Assembly: GCF_003428165.1 (NCBI RefSeq)
Contig: NZ_QLIQ01000026.1
Span: 1 to 43,617, forward strand
From: Cysteiniphilum litorale
GTDB taxonomy: Bacteria > Pseudomonadota > Gammaproteobacteria > Francisellales > Francisellaceae
DNA length: 43,617 nt
Reading direction: 5' to 3'
Of the stretch, positions 14,754 to 24,064 are shown piece after piece (the first letter of the stretch is position 1; every line of letters starts with the position of its first letter). A program made the position numbers and the translations under genes. A model generated the notes under the pieces. The model did not search any database. It had not been told where the DNA came from and saw nothing but the letters and a program-made list of their open reading frames with translations.

Positions 14754-16641
14754 AGAAAGTGAGTGTTTGACGCGGGATTACTCGCTCAATGCCACGCATA
14801 GCAAGATAGATACTGAGAAACGTACCGTTGAGTTAAGTTTTTCAAGTAACACGCCCTATCAGCGCTGGCAAGATGCTAATGAAGTATTGGAGCATCGAGC
14901 GGGATCGATTGATTTATCACGCTTAAATAATAAAGGCGCACTATTGGTTAATCATGACTGGAATCGCCAAATTGGTGTGGTTGAGCATGCTTATATCGAT
15001 GGCGATAAGGCGCGAGCGGTAGTGAAGTTCTCAAAACGTCAAGAAGCACAGGACTTTTTCCAAGATGTCCAAGATGGGATTATCGCCAATGTGTCGGTGG
15101 GTTATAAAGTTGATCAGGCAGAACCAGATCACAATAACAAAGCGGTACGCGTAACTAAGTGGCAGCCGTTTGAGATTTCATTGGTTAGTGTTCCGGCTGA
15201 TGTCACGGTTGGCATTGGCAGAAACACAGCACAAAGTATTAATCAAGAAACTGCTAAGCTAGAGGCGGTTTTAAATCACATGACTACAACTAATCCTGAG
15301 GGGGAGAGAATGAGTAACGAAGTAAGTAATCTAAACCATGTAAATAAAGGGGATGTAACAGGGGTGAGTTCTGCAAAAGAAGCAGTACGCTCATTTGATG
15401 AGGGTATTAAAAACGAGCGTGAACGTGTTGCGCAAATCGGCAGCTTAGCACGTGAGTTTCAACAAGCAGACTTTGCCAGAAGCTATATCGATAATGGTGC
15501 AAGCTTTGAATCATTTCAAAAAGATTTACTGTTGCATGTACAGTCCACGCAAAGAGAACGATTAAGAACACTTGAGCAGCAAAGCCCGCAGGTTAATGCG
15601 GTGCAATCCTGTGCTAATAATATTGGCATGAGTGACAAAGAAACGCGTGAGTTTAGCTTAACTAAAGCGATGCGCGCGATGTCGCAGCCAATGAGTGCAC
15701 AAGCGCGTGAAGATGCCAAGCTTGAGTTTGATGCCTCGGAAACGGCAAAGCGTAAAATGGGTATTTATGATGACTCTTTTGTTATCCCTACCGACGTTTT
15801 GCAACGTGATTTCACGGTTGCCGGAGGAGGTAACGCACTGGTGGGTACTGAGCTTAGGGCGTCAAGTTTTATTGATATGCTGCGCAATAAGTCAATTATG
15901 ATGAGCATTGCGCAACGGTTATCAGGTTTGCGTGGTAACTTATCAATTCCACGCCAAACCCAAGGCTCCAATGTCTACTGGGTTGGTGAAAAAGAGGATG
16001 TAGGTGAAGGTAATATTGTCACCGATCAAATTCATTTATCACCTAAGCGCTTGGGTGCGTATTTGGAGGTGTCGCGTGAGTTAATTACCAATAGCTCACT
16101 TGATGCTGAGACCATGGTGCGTAATGATTTATTAGCAGCTTTGGCAACAGGTATTGATACTGCTGCTTTATATGGCACAGGACAAGATAAGCAACCACTT
16201 GGTTTAACAAAAACCAGTGGTATTGCGACCGTTGAATATGATGCAGCAAGCCCGTCATTGGCGGATTATATCGGCTTAGAAACGAGTATCGCGCTGCAAA
16301 ATGCGGATGTTGCCAATATGCGTTATTTACTTAATCCAGCGCTAAGGGGTGCAGCTAAAACCACGCCAAGATTGCCAAACAGTGAAATGACCGTATGGGA
16401 GTCAGGCAATACCATTAATGGCTACAATGTCGAGGTAACCAATCAGATTGCAAATAATCAGGTGATTTTTGGTGACTTTAGTCAGCTGATTATTGGGCTG
16501 TGGGATGGTTTGCGTTTAACCGTTAACCCGTACGCTTTAGATAAGTCCGGTGGCATTCGTGTGGTCGTGATGCAAAGTGTTGATTTTGCGGTGCGTCGTC
16601 CGGAGTCGTTTGCGATTGCCAATAAAAAGGTTGTGGTGTAA
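14728..16641 (+). CDS. Fused prohead protease and major capsid protein
   Basis: A single 637-residue chain joining two usually separate proteins. Residues about 25-165 are an HK97/U35-type prohead protease: GALLVNHDWNRQIG carries the histidine and FEISLVSVPADVTVGIGR the serine. Residues about 170-330 are a long helical linker that matches a scaffold (delta) region. Residues about 340-637 are an HK97-fold capsid protein with the family's YWVGEKEDV, R-L-G-A-Y-L-E-V-S-R-E-L-I-T-N-S and A-L-Y-G-T-G segments. An internal ATG at 15310 with GGGGAGAG upstream could also produce free scaffold plus capsid. Fused protease-capsid genes are known in some phages. Confidence 0.92.
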   Translation: MQNYIKTIKESECLTRDYSLNATHSKIDTEKRTVELSFSSNTPYQRWQDANEVLEHRAGSIDLSRLNNKGALLVNHDWNRQIGVVEHAYIDGDKARAVVKFSKRQEAQDFFQDVQDGIIANVSVGYKVDQAEPDHNNKAVRVTKWQPFEISLVSVPADVTVGIGRNTAQSINQETAKLEAVLNHMTTTNPEGERMSNEVSNLNHVNKGDVTGVSSAKEAVRSFDEGIKNERERVAQIGSLAREFQQADFARSYIDNGASFESFQKDLLLHVQSTQRERLRTLEQQSPQVNAVQSCANNIGMSDKETREFSLTKAMRAMSQPMSAQAREDAKLEFDASETAKRKMGIYDDSFVIPTDVLQRDFTVAGGGNALVGTELRASSFIDMLRNKSIMMSIAQRLSGLRGNLSIPRQTQGSNVYWVGEKEDVGEGNIVTDQIHLSPKRLGAYLEVSRELITNSSLDAETMVRNDLLAALATGIDTAALYGTGQDKQPLGLTKTSGIATVEYDAASPSLADYIGLETSIALQNADVANMRYLLNPALRGAAKTTPRLPNSEMTVWESGNTINGYNVEVTNQIANNQVIFGDFSQLIIGLWDGLRLTVNPYALDKSGGIRVVVMQSVDFAVRRPESFAIANKKVVV

Positions 16642-16704
16642 GTAAATTCAAGGCAAGTAGGTGGGGCTTGTCTTGATAGCTATCTAATGAGGGGATTTAA
16701 AAAA

Positions 16705-17007
<303 letters not shown>

Positions 17008-17010
17008 TCT

Positions 17011-17331
17011 ATGGCATTGTATTTGGATAATTTTGATTGCTTGTTTAATGATTTTGGTGAGCCTGCACGCATTGAGCGCACGGGTGAAAACTTAGTTGTT
17101 AAACATGACTTAATCGAGAGTTTACATGATTTGAGTCTAGCGAAATACAAGAACTGCTCAGGGGTGGCATGGCTTAAGTTTATTGATAAAAACAAAGTCG
17201 AGCGCCATGACATGCTGACTTTATTAAACAGTGCACAGACCTATCGCGTTGAGCATAAGATGCTTGATGGTGGTGGACTGGTCAAGTTGATTTTAAGCGA
17301 TGCGGTGAATAATGAGTATATCGATTTCTAA
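17011..17331 (+). CDS. Head-tail attachment protein, gpFII-like
   Basis: A 106-residue beta-rich protein placed between the head proteins and the Z/U-like connectors, as lambda FII is. It contains a helix ALYLDNFDCLFNDFGE, then strands, and ends with the paired strands TYRVEHKMLDGGGLVKLIL. The match to FII is by position, length and strand order rather than by sharp motifs. The stop overlaps the next gene's start by about 20 bases. Confidence 0.5.
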   Translation: MALYLDNFDCLFNDFGEPARIERTGENLVVKHDLIESLHDLSLAKYKNCSGVAWLKFIDKNKVERHDMLTLLNSAQTYRVEHKMLDGGGLVKLILSDAVNNEYIDF

Positions 17332-17815
17332 AGCAGAGGCGTTTGCGCTTACGGATGCCATTGATGGCATCAAGGCAAGCGAGAAAGAGCTTGCTAATGC
17401 TTATCATCAATCGATGGGGCGTGCGGCAAATTACGCAAGTAAACGTGTGACGCGTGAAATAGCTAGCCGTTTAGATATTCCATTAAAGCTATTAAGAAAA
17501 CGGCTGCTTGTTTTTAAGAAAGCCGATCATAAGGGTGCATGCAAGGTGTGGGCAGGCTTGAATGATTTGCCCTTAGATGCTTTAGGCAGACCCAAACGAA
17601 GTGGTGCTGATGTGATGGTTAAAGGGATTACTGCAAGTAATGCCTATATCACCAAAGCCGGACGTGTGCGCTTACGTGGCACAAGCGAGTTGGCAGTGCT
17701 ATCAATTGATGAGTCAGCAGAAGATTTACTGCAGAAGCTGTTGCCTTACTATTTTTATTATTACTTTGAAAAAGAGTTCACGCAGTTGGTTAAATTTAAG
17801 TTTGGTGGGAACTAA
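17312..17815 (+). CDS. Minor tail protein Z-like
   Basis: A 167-residue protein resembling lambda minor tail protein Z, which acts in completing the tail end joined to the head. Family features include the N-terminal amphipathic helix, then AANYASKRVTREIASRLDIPLKLLRKR, then KVWAGLNDLPLDALG. It overlaps the FII-like gene at the start, and its stop overlaps the next start (TAATG). Confidence 0.7.
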   Translation: MSISISKAEAFALTDAIDGIKASEKELANAYHQSMGRAANYASKRVTREIASRLDIPLKLLRKRLLVFKKADHKGACKVWAGLNDLPLDALGRPKRSGADVMVKGITASNAYITKAGRVRLRGTSELAVLSIDESAEDLLQKLLPYYFYYYFEKEFTQLVKFKFGGN

Positions 17816-18303
17816 TGGAAAACAAAATACAAAACACGCGGGCATTAAGTGAGTATATCTTAGATGCCTTAAAAGCACATGAGTCACGGATTAATTGGCA
17901 GTTATATCCTGAGGTACAGACACTAAGTGGCGTTAAGCTACCGATTGCCCACTTGGAGCTGCAAAGCTTTGACTTAAGCCCGAAGATTACTACCGACTTG
18001 AATACAGTTACCTGCACATTTGCACTAAGATTATTATTTAATGATACACCACTTGGGCAGCTTAATATTCGTGATGCAGCGCTTGCGATGAGCACGTTTA
18101 TTAATGGCAATTATTTTAACTGTGAGCAATTGGAAGCAGCGGGTGTCATCAGTAATCAACAGGATTTTTTTGCGCCAGAGGTCGATGGCTTTATCAGTTG
18201 GGAGATTCTGTTTTCGATTCCATTTTACTACGGTGATTCGGTGTATGAAGAAAATGGTACCTCGCCTGAGGTTGAGATAAATATAAATAATAATGTGGTA
18301 TAG
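17815..18303 (+). CDS. Tail terminator or connector protein, U-like
   Basis: A 162-residue protein in the position of lambda gpU or its myophage equivalent, which caps the tail tube. It has an N-terminal helix (RALSEYILDALKAHESRINW) followed by a beta sheet with PIAHLELQSFDLSPK and TCTFALRLLF. Sequence motifs are weak; the call depends on position after Z-like and before the baseplate genes, and on length. Confidence 0.5.
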   Translation: MENKIQNTRALSEYILDALKAHESRINWQLYPEVQTLSGVKLPIAHLELQSFDLSPKITTDLNTVTCTFALRLLFNDTPLGQLNIRDAALAMSTFINGNYFNCEQLEAAGVISNQQDFFAPEVDGFISWEILFSIPFYYGDSVYEENGTSPEVEININNNVV

Positions 18304-18337
18304 AGATGTCTGCTAATCAAATTAAGGAAGCCCATTC

Positions 18338-18865
18338 ATGTTAAGACAGAAAGCATTACGCGTACTGGCATTATCGCAGGAAAACTGGCGTAATATCACC
18401 TTACCAATGGCTAAGTATGCTGTTGAACAAGCGCAAGAAGTTCTTGGCAATATAGCAGATGACGTAAAGCTAATAAACACGCAGGCGCTTGCTATGCTGT
18501 CCTTTTTGTCAGCGTCGCTAACAATGATTATTGCAGTACATGATTACTTTCATGTTAAGGTTTTAATCTGCATGATATCAGGCATTGCATTGAGTATGTT
18601 GTTGCTGTTAATAACGCTTTTGCCACGTGGGTTTATGGGTAAAGGCAGTTGTCCTGATAATATTCTGGATAGTGAAAGCTTGGCATATGATGAGCTTTAT
18701 TTTTACAAATACCTTATCCATATCAATATGCGAGATGTCCAGTATGATTCAAATAAGCTTGCACGCAAAGCAATGTACTTTACAGGCGCTATTGTTACAA
18801 TCGCCATAACTGCTATAAGCTGCGCTTTCTTGGTATGTTTACAGGTTGTTGGGGTGGTAAATTAG
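18338..18865 (+). CDS. Membrane protein, three predicted TM helices, likely paralogue of 3099-3620
   Basis: A 175-residue protein with an N-terminal amphipathic helix, a membrane hairpin at about residues 51-97, a 48-residue linker rich in Tyr and Asp, and a C-terminal membrane helix at about 146-172. The same order, similar lengths and similar flanking residues occur in the protein at 3099, suggesting the two derive from one family. It lies on the forward strand inside the tail operon, between the U-like and V genes, with AAGGAAG upstream, so it is probably made late. It is not a recognised virion protein and may be an exclusion or defence protein (inference). Confidence 0.6.
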   Translation: MLRQKALRVLALSQENWRNITLPMAKYAVEQAQEVLGNIADDVKLINTQALAMLSFLSASLTMIIAVHDYFHVKVLICMISGIALSMLLLLITLLPRGFMGKGSCPDNILDSESLAYDELYFYKYLIHINMRDVQYDSNKLARKAMYFTGAIVTIAITAISCAFLVCLQVVGVVN

Positions 18866-18923
18866 GTTGGGCAGGTATGGGCGTGTCCATGATGTCTATA
18901 TTCCTAAATAAATGGGTAAGGTT

Positions 18924-19634
18924 ATGAGCGATATTACACAACACCTCGTTGATATGCAACGGCGTTTAAATAACCTGATTCGGGTGGGGCTCGTCATTGA
19001 GACGAACCCCTCTCGTTTAAAAGTAAAAATAGGTGATAACACCAGTGGTTGGTTACCGTGGTTGACACAAAGAACCGGTGACTGCGTGACATGGTGGAAG
19101 CCGTCTGTTGGTGAGCAAGTGATGGTATTAAGCCCATCGGGTGAGCTAAACAATGGTGTGGTGTTACCTGCGATATACACTAAAAATCAGCCAACTTTAA
19201 ACGCCAATGAACACATGACGGTTTATAAAGATGGCACCAAGGTGAGTTATGATTATGAGCAAAAGAAACTCTCAATAAATTGTGTTGGTGATGTTGAAGT
19301 CGTAGCGGCTAAGACGCTAATAGCAGATATTACTGGCGAGGTAACGGTTAAAGGTGCCAAGACACTAAGCATTGACTTTGTAGGCAATATTGATATTAAA
19401 ACCCCTGCACAAGTTAGGATTGACGCACCTAATACGATCTGCACGGGTAATCTCATGGTGCAAGGTGGCTTAACCTATATGCAGGGTATGAGTGGGTTTA
19501 ACCAAGGTGGCAGCACGACAGCAACCATTCAAGGTAAGGTTACCGTAACTGAGGATGTGATTGCTGGTGGCGTTTCCGTTAAAGGGCATACGCATATGGG
19601 TGACAGTGGTGGCAGTACGTCTGCGCCAGTGTAA
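18924..19634 (+). CDS. Baseplate assembly protein V, tail spike
   Basis: A 236-residue homologue of P2 gpV, the membrane-piercing spike of contractile tails. The start at 18924 matches the P2 protein's N-terminus. Recognised by NLIRVGLVIETN, then WLTQRTGDCVTWWKPSVGEQVMVLSPSGEL, which is close to the P2 sequence, and by the C-terminal beta-helix repeats ending in GHTHMGDSGGSTSAPV with the H-x-H metal motif. It starts the P2-like baseplate module. Its 3' end overlaps an opposite-strand gene by about 100 bases. Confidence 0.93.
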   Translation: MSDITQHLVDMQRRLNNLIRVGLVIETNPSRLKVKIGDNTSGWLPWLTQRTGDCVTWWKPSVGEQVMVLSPSGELNNGVVLPAIYTKNQPTLNANEHMTVYKDGTKVSYDYEQKKLSINCVGDVEVVAAKTLIADITGEVTVKGAKTLSIDFVGNIDIKTPAQVRIDAPNTICTGNLMVQGGLTYMQGMSGFNQGGSTTATIQGKVTVTEDVIAGGVSVKGHTHMGDSGGSTSAPV

Positions 19635-19939
19635 AAGTTCTTAGGTTGAAAATAGGATGCTTTTAAGACTTTAGTTGATTCAGATTCTTTATAAGTAAAT
19701 GATTTATCTTTGAAAATTGAGTATATTATTATACCTGCACCGAGCAAAGCTATAAAAATCCCTATAGGGAGTTGCTGACTTTTGAAAATTGGTATCCATT
19801 TGCTGCGTATTTCTATATCCATTGTTCTGTCATGATATGACCTTAAATACTTGATGCCGATCCTAAATATCAAAAATCCAATAATTAGGACAGCCAGATT
19901 GTATAAAGTGACGCTTAGAATTATGAATATACTTATCAT
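19529..19939 (-). CDS. Membrane protein following higBA, cargo
   Basis: A 136-residue protein with two membrane helices (about 3-27 and 55-75) and a cytoplasmic loop. It has a strong ribosome site, GGAGG, about 8 bases before ATG 19939, and lies 36 bases after higA on the same strand, so it may be a third gene of that operon. Its last 35 residues are antisense to the V gene. That end has low-complexity sequence and may be an accidental extension after insertion, in which case the original C-terminus was lost. Function unknown. Confidence 0.5.
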   Translation of the reverse strand: MISIFIILSVTLYNLAVLIIGFLIFRIGIKYLRSYHDRTMDIEIRSKWIPIFKSQQLPIGIFIALLGAGIIIYSIFKDKSFTYKESESTKVLKASYFQPKNFYTGADVLPPLSPICVCPLTETPPAITSSVTVTLP

Positions 19940-19975
19940 TTTAAATTTCCTCCATGATTAATATCCTTATAATAA

Positions 19976-20272
19976 CTATGCAAGCTCAACAGTATAGTGT
20001 AAATTTTCACGATTAATCACATCTTGCAAAGCTAAACGAATAAAGCTTTTAGGATTCATGCCGAGCGCTTTGGCAAAGCTAATAGCAAGCTTAATTCCCA
20101 CAGGGCGTCGCCCGTGTTCAATGTCACACAGCTGCTGTTTGGAAATACCGATTTGCTTTGCAAAATCAGCTTGTGTAATTTCCTCACATTTACGTAAAGC
20201 AAGCAGTGTATTACCGATGGTTTCTGGCTCACCAATTAAGTTATCTAAGTATTTTATTGCATCAATATTCAT
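19976..20272 (-). CDS. higA: HigA-type antitoxin (XRE helix-turn-helix)
   Basis: A 98-residue antitoxin. The Xre domain reads TQADFAKQIGISKQQLCDIEHGRRPVGIKLAISFAKALGM, with the recognition helix SKQQLCDIE; the C-terminal residues ALQDVINRENLHYTVEL should wrap the toxin. It follows the toxin gene with an 11-base overlap, the HigBA order. It would repress its own operon. The pair is prophage cargo on the reverse strand between the V and W genes. Confidence 0.85.
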   Translation of the reverse strand: MNIDAIKYLDNLIGEPETIGNTLLALRKCEEITQADFAKQIGISKQQLCDIEHGRRPVGIKLAISFAKALGMNPKSFIRLALQDVINRENLHYTVELA

Positions 20273-20552
20273 GTTTGTTTACCTCATCGATTTCAATATA
20301 GTTTAGCTCAACTTTGCCATTATCATATTCGGTATAAATGGCGCGATAAGCTTTATTTAAACGGATTGATCGTTGACCTTTACGATTACCGTGCAAAGGC
20401 TCATCGTGGTAGCCAGGTGTTTTTCTTACTTCTAAAATGCCATATTCACCAACATCGTGCACCCATAGTCGAAGCTTTTTGATGATATGAGATGGAATTC
20501 TCTGTAAGTCTTTCTGAGCCTGTTTGCTAAGCTCAACTTTATACGTTTCCAT
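20262..20552 (-). CDS. higB: HigB/RelE-family toxin
   Basis: A 96-residue RelE/ParE-superfamily toxin. The family pattern is visible: LSKQAQKDLQRIPSHIIKKLRLWV, then a G-Y-H-D-E-P-L-H-G segment, then G-Q-R-S-I-R-L-N-K-A-Y-R-A-I-Y, with the arginines and tyrosine expected at the active site. Members cut mRNA at the ribosome. The gene overlaps higA. Alternative names in the RelE superfamily are possible because boundaries between subfamilies are blurred. Confidence 0.87.
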   Translation of the reverse strand: METYKVELSKQAQKDLQRIPSHIIKKLRLWVHDVGEYGILEVRKTPGYHDEPLHGNRKGQRSIRLNKAYRAIYTEYDNGKVELNYIEIDEVNKHEY

Positions 20553-20632
20553 CCATCGAATCCATTTATTGTAAGCTTTGCATGATTGTACTCATTTAAT
20601 GGGTATTTGTCAAGTCGTAAGTTGTGAAGCGG

Positions 20633-20663
20633 CACAAACCTAACACGATTTAACGCTTATCCT
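20633..20663 (+). promoter_or_regulatory. Candidate late promoter (copy 4), before baseplate gene W
   Basis: CACAAACC (20633-20640), 17 bases, TATCCT (20658-20663). It lies right after the reverse-strand higBA cassette and about 30 bases before baseplate gene W. GTTGTG at about 20622 forms a rough inverted repeat with CACAAAC, which may mark a dimeric activator site. Confidence 0.6.
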
Positions 20664-20692
20664 TGCTGTATACCATCGGGGGAGGGTAAGCA

Positions 20693-21028
20693 ATGCATGG
20701 GGTAGACCGCTATAGCGGGCGTGTGCTAGATGATGTCGAGCACGTTAAGCAATCAATCAAAGATATTTTAACCACACCAATAGGCACACGTGTGCAGTTG
20801 CGCGCGTATGGCAGTCGACTGTTTGAGTATATCGATAAGCCAATGAATAACGAAAATGTCATTCAGATTATTCTCGCGAGTGCCGAGGCAATTGATACAT
20901 GGGAGCCACGGGTTAAGCTCACACGGGTATTGCCAACGGTGAGTGATAGCGGACGTTTAAACATTGACGTCGAGTTCACCTATCAGCCCAATGGCAAACC
21001 AGCGCAATTGCGCGGGGTTATGCTATGA
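20693..21028 (+). CDS. Baseplate assembly protein W (P2 gpW)
   Basis: A 111-residue homologue of P2 gpW/T4 gp25, a baseplate wedge component. The start HGVDRYSGRVLDDVEHVKQSI and then DILTTPIGTRVQLRAYGSRLFEYID match P2 W closely. The end overlaps the J gene by ATGA. A GGGGGAGGG ribosome site precedes the ATG. Confidence 0.95.
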   Translation: MHGVDRYSGRVLDDVEHVKQSIKDILTTPIGTRVQLRAYGSRLFEYIDKPMNNENVIQIILASAEAIDTWEPRVKLTRVLPTVSDSGRLNIDVEFTYQPNGKPAQLRGVML

Positions 21029-21873
21029 GTGTTTTTAATCTGGCGAATCTGCCACTGCCTGCCTCAATTAGTGCGGTTGATTATGAAGCGAATTTTAATG
21101 CCTTACTGGATAAGTTTAAGGTGCTTATGCCTGAGTATGACGCCTATTTAGAATCTGACCCTGTGATTAAGATATTTGAGGCATGCGCTTATTTATTGAC
21201 ACTGAAGGATCAAGCGCGCAACGACCAAATCAAAGCCATACTGATTGCTTTTGCTAAGGGGGCTGATTTAGATAACTTAGGCGCACTATTAGCGGAAGCA
21301 CGCCAAGAAAACGAGGAGGATGATCGCTTTAGAATACGCATTTTAACCGCTTTGGATAAAGCCAGTACCGCGGGTGCCGCGGAAGCCTATGAAGCATTAA
21401 GCTTAGAAGCTGACGCGCGTGTCGCTGATGTCAAAGCGTATGATGATATTACACAACCTGCTAAGGCATTTGTAACGATTCAATCGAATGTCAGTGACAA
21501 TGGCGAAGCAGATAGCGCACTTATTACAGCGGTTACTGACTACCTAAACCATGAGGATCGAAAGCCATTAGGTGCGCAGGTGATTGTTAATAGTGTGGCT
21601 GCGTTAAATTATCAAATTGATGCAGTCGTCAAGTTTGATCAAACTGCTGATATTGAAACGGTTAAGCTGCATATGCTTGATGCCATTGCTGAGCTTGTAG
21701 CGCAAAAGCATAAAATCAATGCCGAGATTGCCTTGTCAGAAATTTATGCGCGCTTAAATATTGAAGGTGTTTCAGTGGTTGAGCAATTAAATGAACCTAA
21801 AGCCAATATCAAGGCGGGTAAACACCAAGCACCCTTTTGTACAAGTGTTAATATTGTCGAGGCGAGCACATGA
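21025..21873 (+). CDS. Baseplate protein J
   Basis: A 282-residue P2 gpJ-type wedge protein. Family features are the N-terminal YDAYLESDPVIKIFEACAYLLTLKDQARNDQIKA helices, then the F-A-K-G-A-D-L-D-N-L-G-A-L motif, E-D-D-R-F-R-I-R-I, and STAGAAEAYE. It assembles with W and I into the baseplate edge. Starts and ends by ATGA overlaps with W and I, so the three are translated together. Confidence 0.94.
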   Translation: MSVFNLANLPLPASISAVDYEANFNALLDKFKVLMPEYDAYLESDPVIKIFEACAYLLTLKDQARNDQIKAILIAFAKGADLDNLGALLAEARQENEEDDRFRIRILTALDKASTAGAAEAYEALSLEADARVADVKAYDDITQPAKAFVTIQSNVSDNGEADSALITAVTDYLNHEDRKPLGAQVIVNSVAALNYQIDAVVKFDQTADIETVKLHMLDAIAELVAQKHKINAEIALSEIYARLNIEGVSVVEQLNEPKANIKAGKHQAPFCTSVNIVEAST

Positions 21874-22439
21874 GTTTATTGCCACCTAATAGTAGTGATT
21901 TAGAAAAGGCAATTGTTGGTGCGTTTCAATCAGTGCTTGATAGCAAGGACTTATTAATCCAGACACTATGGAATGCCGATTTGTGCCCGTATGAGTTTTT
22001 GCCTTATCTGGCAAGCGCTTTGAGTGTCGATTTTGCGATTTATAACCAATTAATCGAAGCAGAAAAGCGCGAGTATATTAAAAAATCAATTGAAATCCAT
22101 CGCAAAAAAGGTTCATTAGGCGCACTTAAAAAAGCCTTAAACATTGCTGATTATGACATCAAAGTCAACGAATGGTATGAGTATAACGGCACACCACATA
22201 CGATTAAAGTCGATATTACTAAACAATCATCTGGTGCTTTTAACATTGATTTAATCAATAACACCATTAACGCCAATAAAAATGTCCAAACTGCCCGCGT
22301 ATTATCGGTTAAAAATGAAGTGAGCAATAGCATCACACTGGGCAATGGTAACAGGGTAACCTTGCGCCAAGGTGTACCGTTTAATAAAGCCTATGCATTT
22401 ATCGGTTGTATTACCTTGGTGTGTTTACGGTTTAAATAA
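21870..22439 (+). CDS. Tail protein I
   Basis: A 189-residue P2 gpI-type baseplate protein. The signature LLPPNSSDLEKAIVGAF, then LIQTLWNADLCPYEFLPYLASALSVDFAIY, then E-K-R-x-x-I-K-K-S-I-E-I-H-R-K-K-G-S-L-G-A-L-K-K-A-L is characteristic. The second half is variable and probably contacts the fibre encoded next. It overlaps J by four bases. Confidence 0.93.
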   Translation: MSLLPPNSSDLEKAIVGAFQSVLDSKDLLIQTLWNADLCPYEFLPYLASALSVDFAIYNQLIEAEKREYIKKSIEIHRKKGSLGALKKALNIADYDIKVNEWYEYNGTPHTIKVDITKQSSGAFNIDLINNTINANKNVQTARVLSVKNEVSNSITLGNGNRVTLRQGVPFNKAYAFIGCITLVCLRFK

Positions 22440-22463
22440 AGTAAAGAAAAAAGAGGAAAGAAA

Positions 22464-23510
22464 ATGCCACAGTTAATGTTAACCGAAAGCGCTCTTGCTA
22501 AATTAGCAACGGCACAACAAACGGGTGTGCAGATAAAATTAGGGCAGTTTGAGGTCACCAATAGTCTTGACGCGAGCCTTGAAGCAACAGGGGACTGTCT
22601 TTACAAGGGCGGCATTTCAAGTATTGCTAATGAAAATGCGACGACTTTGCGCGTAAAGTGTTTAATGCCAGCAGGGCTTAATGTCAATGACGTTGTGCAA
22701 AAGTGCTATGTTTATGATGAGCAAAACGATGTCTTTGCCTATGGTTTGATTAATAGCTTTAAATACACACAATCAGCAAATATTGAGGCTGAGATTAATA
22801 TTTATCTCACCTTTAGCGAGGCGGGCAGCGTGTCTTTAACGGTGCCGTCAGATAGTTTTGTGGATTATAAAACGTTTAATGAGCATAAGCATGATGAGCG
22901 CTACTATCAAAAAACGGAAGTTGATAACAAGGCTTATGGTTATCCTTACTGGCGATTGTCACGCAATCAGCTAGGCACCATAACCAATGGCGCATTAGAT
23001 CATTTTGTTATTAATCCGAATATTACCATCAGTTTTGAAGTTTATAAAACGATTCATTCAGATGTGCCGTGGGCAGATCGTGACGCTGAAGAGCAAGAAA
23101 TATTAACGGCTATGGGGCGTTATGGTCAGCGTTATTTTGCGCCTAGTTATTTTCATGTTGTCCGCATTAGGTGGAGCGGTGCAATACCTGAAGATTGGAG
23201 TGCAGGCAAATACTGGCTTTTTTATCAATATATAAATTATCACAATATTATCACCAGTGCATGTTATGCCAAATTAATCAGTGGAGATGTTTCAGGATAT
23301 GCCTTTGAAAATATTAGTAGTACGTGGGGCTTGTGTGGTGGCACCATGGATTTACAAGGCACGTCTTATACGCACCCACATCCGTACTCAGAAACACAAT
23401 CAGGTGAGGTTTTATTTTGCATGCTTGCCAATGTGGCAGGCTGCTTTCCATTAGATAGAAATAATCCAAAGTGGGGCTATTTGCCCTATTTAGAACGTTT
23501 AGAAGATTAA
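22464..23510 (+). CDS. Tail fibre protein
   Basis: A 348-residue tail fibre. The N-terminal 120 residues form the P2-like attachment domain (LTESALAKLATAQQTGVQIKLGQFEVTN and later strands). The H-K-H-D-E-R-Y-Y-Q-K motif near residue 140 is the usual fibre shaft element. The C-terminal 200 residues are Trp/Tyr-rich and would be the receptor-binding tip. It is shorter than many P2-type fibres. GAGGAAAGAAA precedes the ATG. Confidence 0.85.
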   Translation: MPQLMLTESALAKLATAQQTGVQIKLGQFEVTNSLDASLEATGDCLYKGGISSIANENATTLRVKCLMPAGLNVNDVVQKCYVYDEQNDVFAYGLINSFKYTQSANIEAEINIYLTFSEAGSVSLTVPSDSFVDYKTFNEHKHDERYYQKTEVDNKAYGYPYWRLSRNQLGTITNGALDHFVINPNITISFEVYKTIHSDVPWADRDAEEQEILTAMGRYGQRYFAPSYFHVVRIRWSGAIPEDWSAGKYWLFYQYINYHNIITSACYAKLISGDVSGYAFENISSTWGLCGGTMDLQGTSYTHPHPYSETQSGEVLFCMLANVAGCFPLDRNNPKWGYLPYLERLED

Positions 23511-23537
23511 TTGTATTTTCAATCATGAGGTAATCAT

Positions 23538-24062
23538 ATGATGAATATTATCCCAAGTGTTACCTTGCGTAATGCTGATGTATTAAAGAGCGTCCCCGTT
23601 GATCAATTAGAGCAACTGGATATTAGCGCTGAAGAAGAGATGCGCATTAAATTATACGTACGCAAAGAAGAAACGATTACACGCATCTTGGCGTTCACAA
23701 AGCAAGTCAGACAATTGCTGTCCAATCATTCAGAAGCTGAAAGAATGGTGGGTTGGGTAGAAAAAGAAAAGCGCGCAAGGCGAGTACTAGATGGTGTTGC
23801 TAGTGATGCAGATAAACAGCAGCTGACCATTGAAGCGAGTAAACGTGGCTTTGGTGAGACGATAGAACAGCTTGCGCAAAGACAAATCGAGTTGGCGGAT
23901 ATTCTAGCACTGCAAAACGCCGAACTTGACGGGTTAGAAACTAAGGCAATTGATTCGGTTCAACACGCTAAAGATATTGCAGAAGTTGAAGCACTTCTTG
24001 AGCAATTTAAGACTGAAGCGGAAGAGAGCTTAAAAAATATTAAAACCTATGGTGAGGCTTAA
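23538..24062 (+). CDS. Probable tail fibre assembly or fibre-associated protein
   Basis: A 174-residue helical protein. Its second half has the pattern seen in many proteins encoded just after fibre genes: a long helix, then E-A-S-K-R-G-F-G-E-T-I-E-Q-L-A-Q-R-Q, then a helical end with ALQNAELDGLETKAIDSVQHAKDIAEVEALL. Such proteins act as fibre chaperones or accompany the fibre. Name by position and pattern only. Confidence 0.55.
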   Translation: MMNIIPSVTLRNADVLKSVPVDQLEQLDISAEEEMRIKLYVRKEETITRILAFTKQVRQLLSNHSEAERMVGWVEKEKRARRVLDGVASDADKQQLTIEASKRGFGETIEQLAQRQIELADILALQNAELDGLETKAIDSVQHAKDIAEVEALLEQFKTEAEESLKNIKTYGEA

Positions 24063-24064
24063 TT

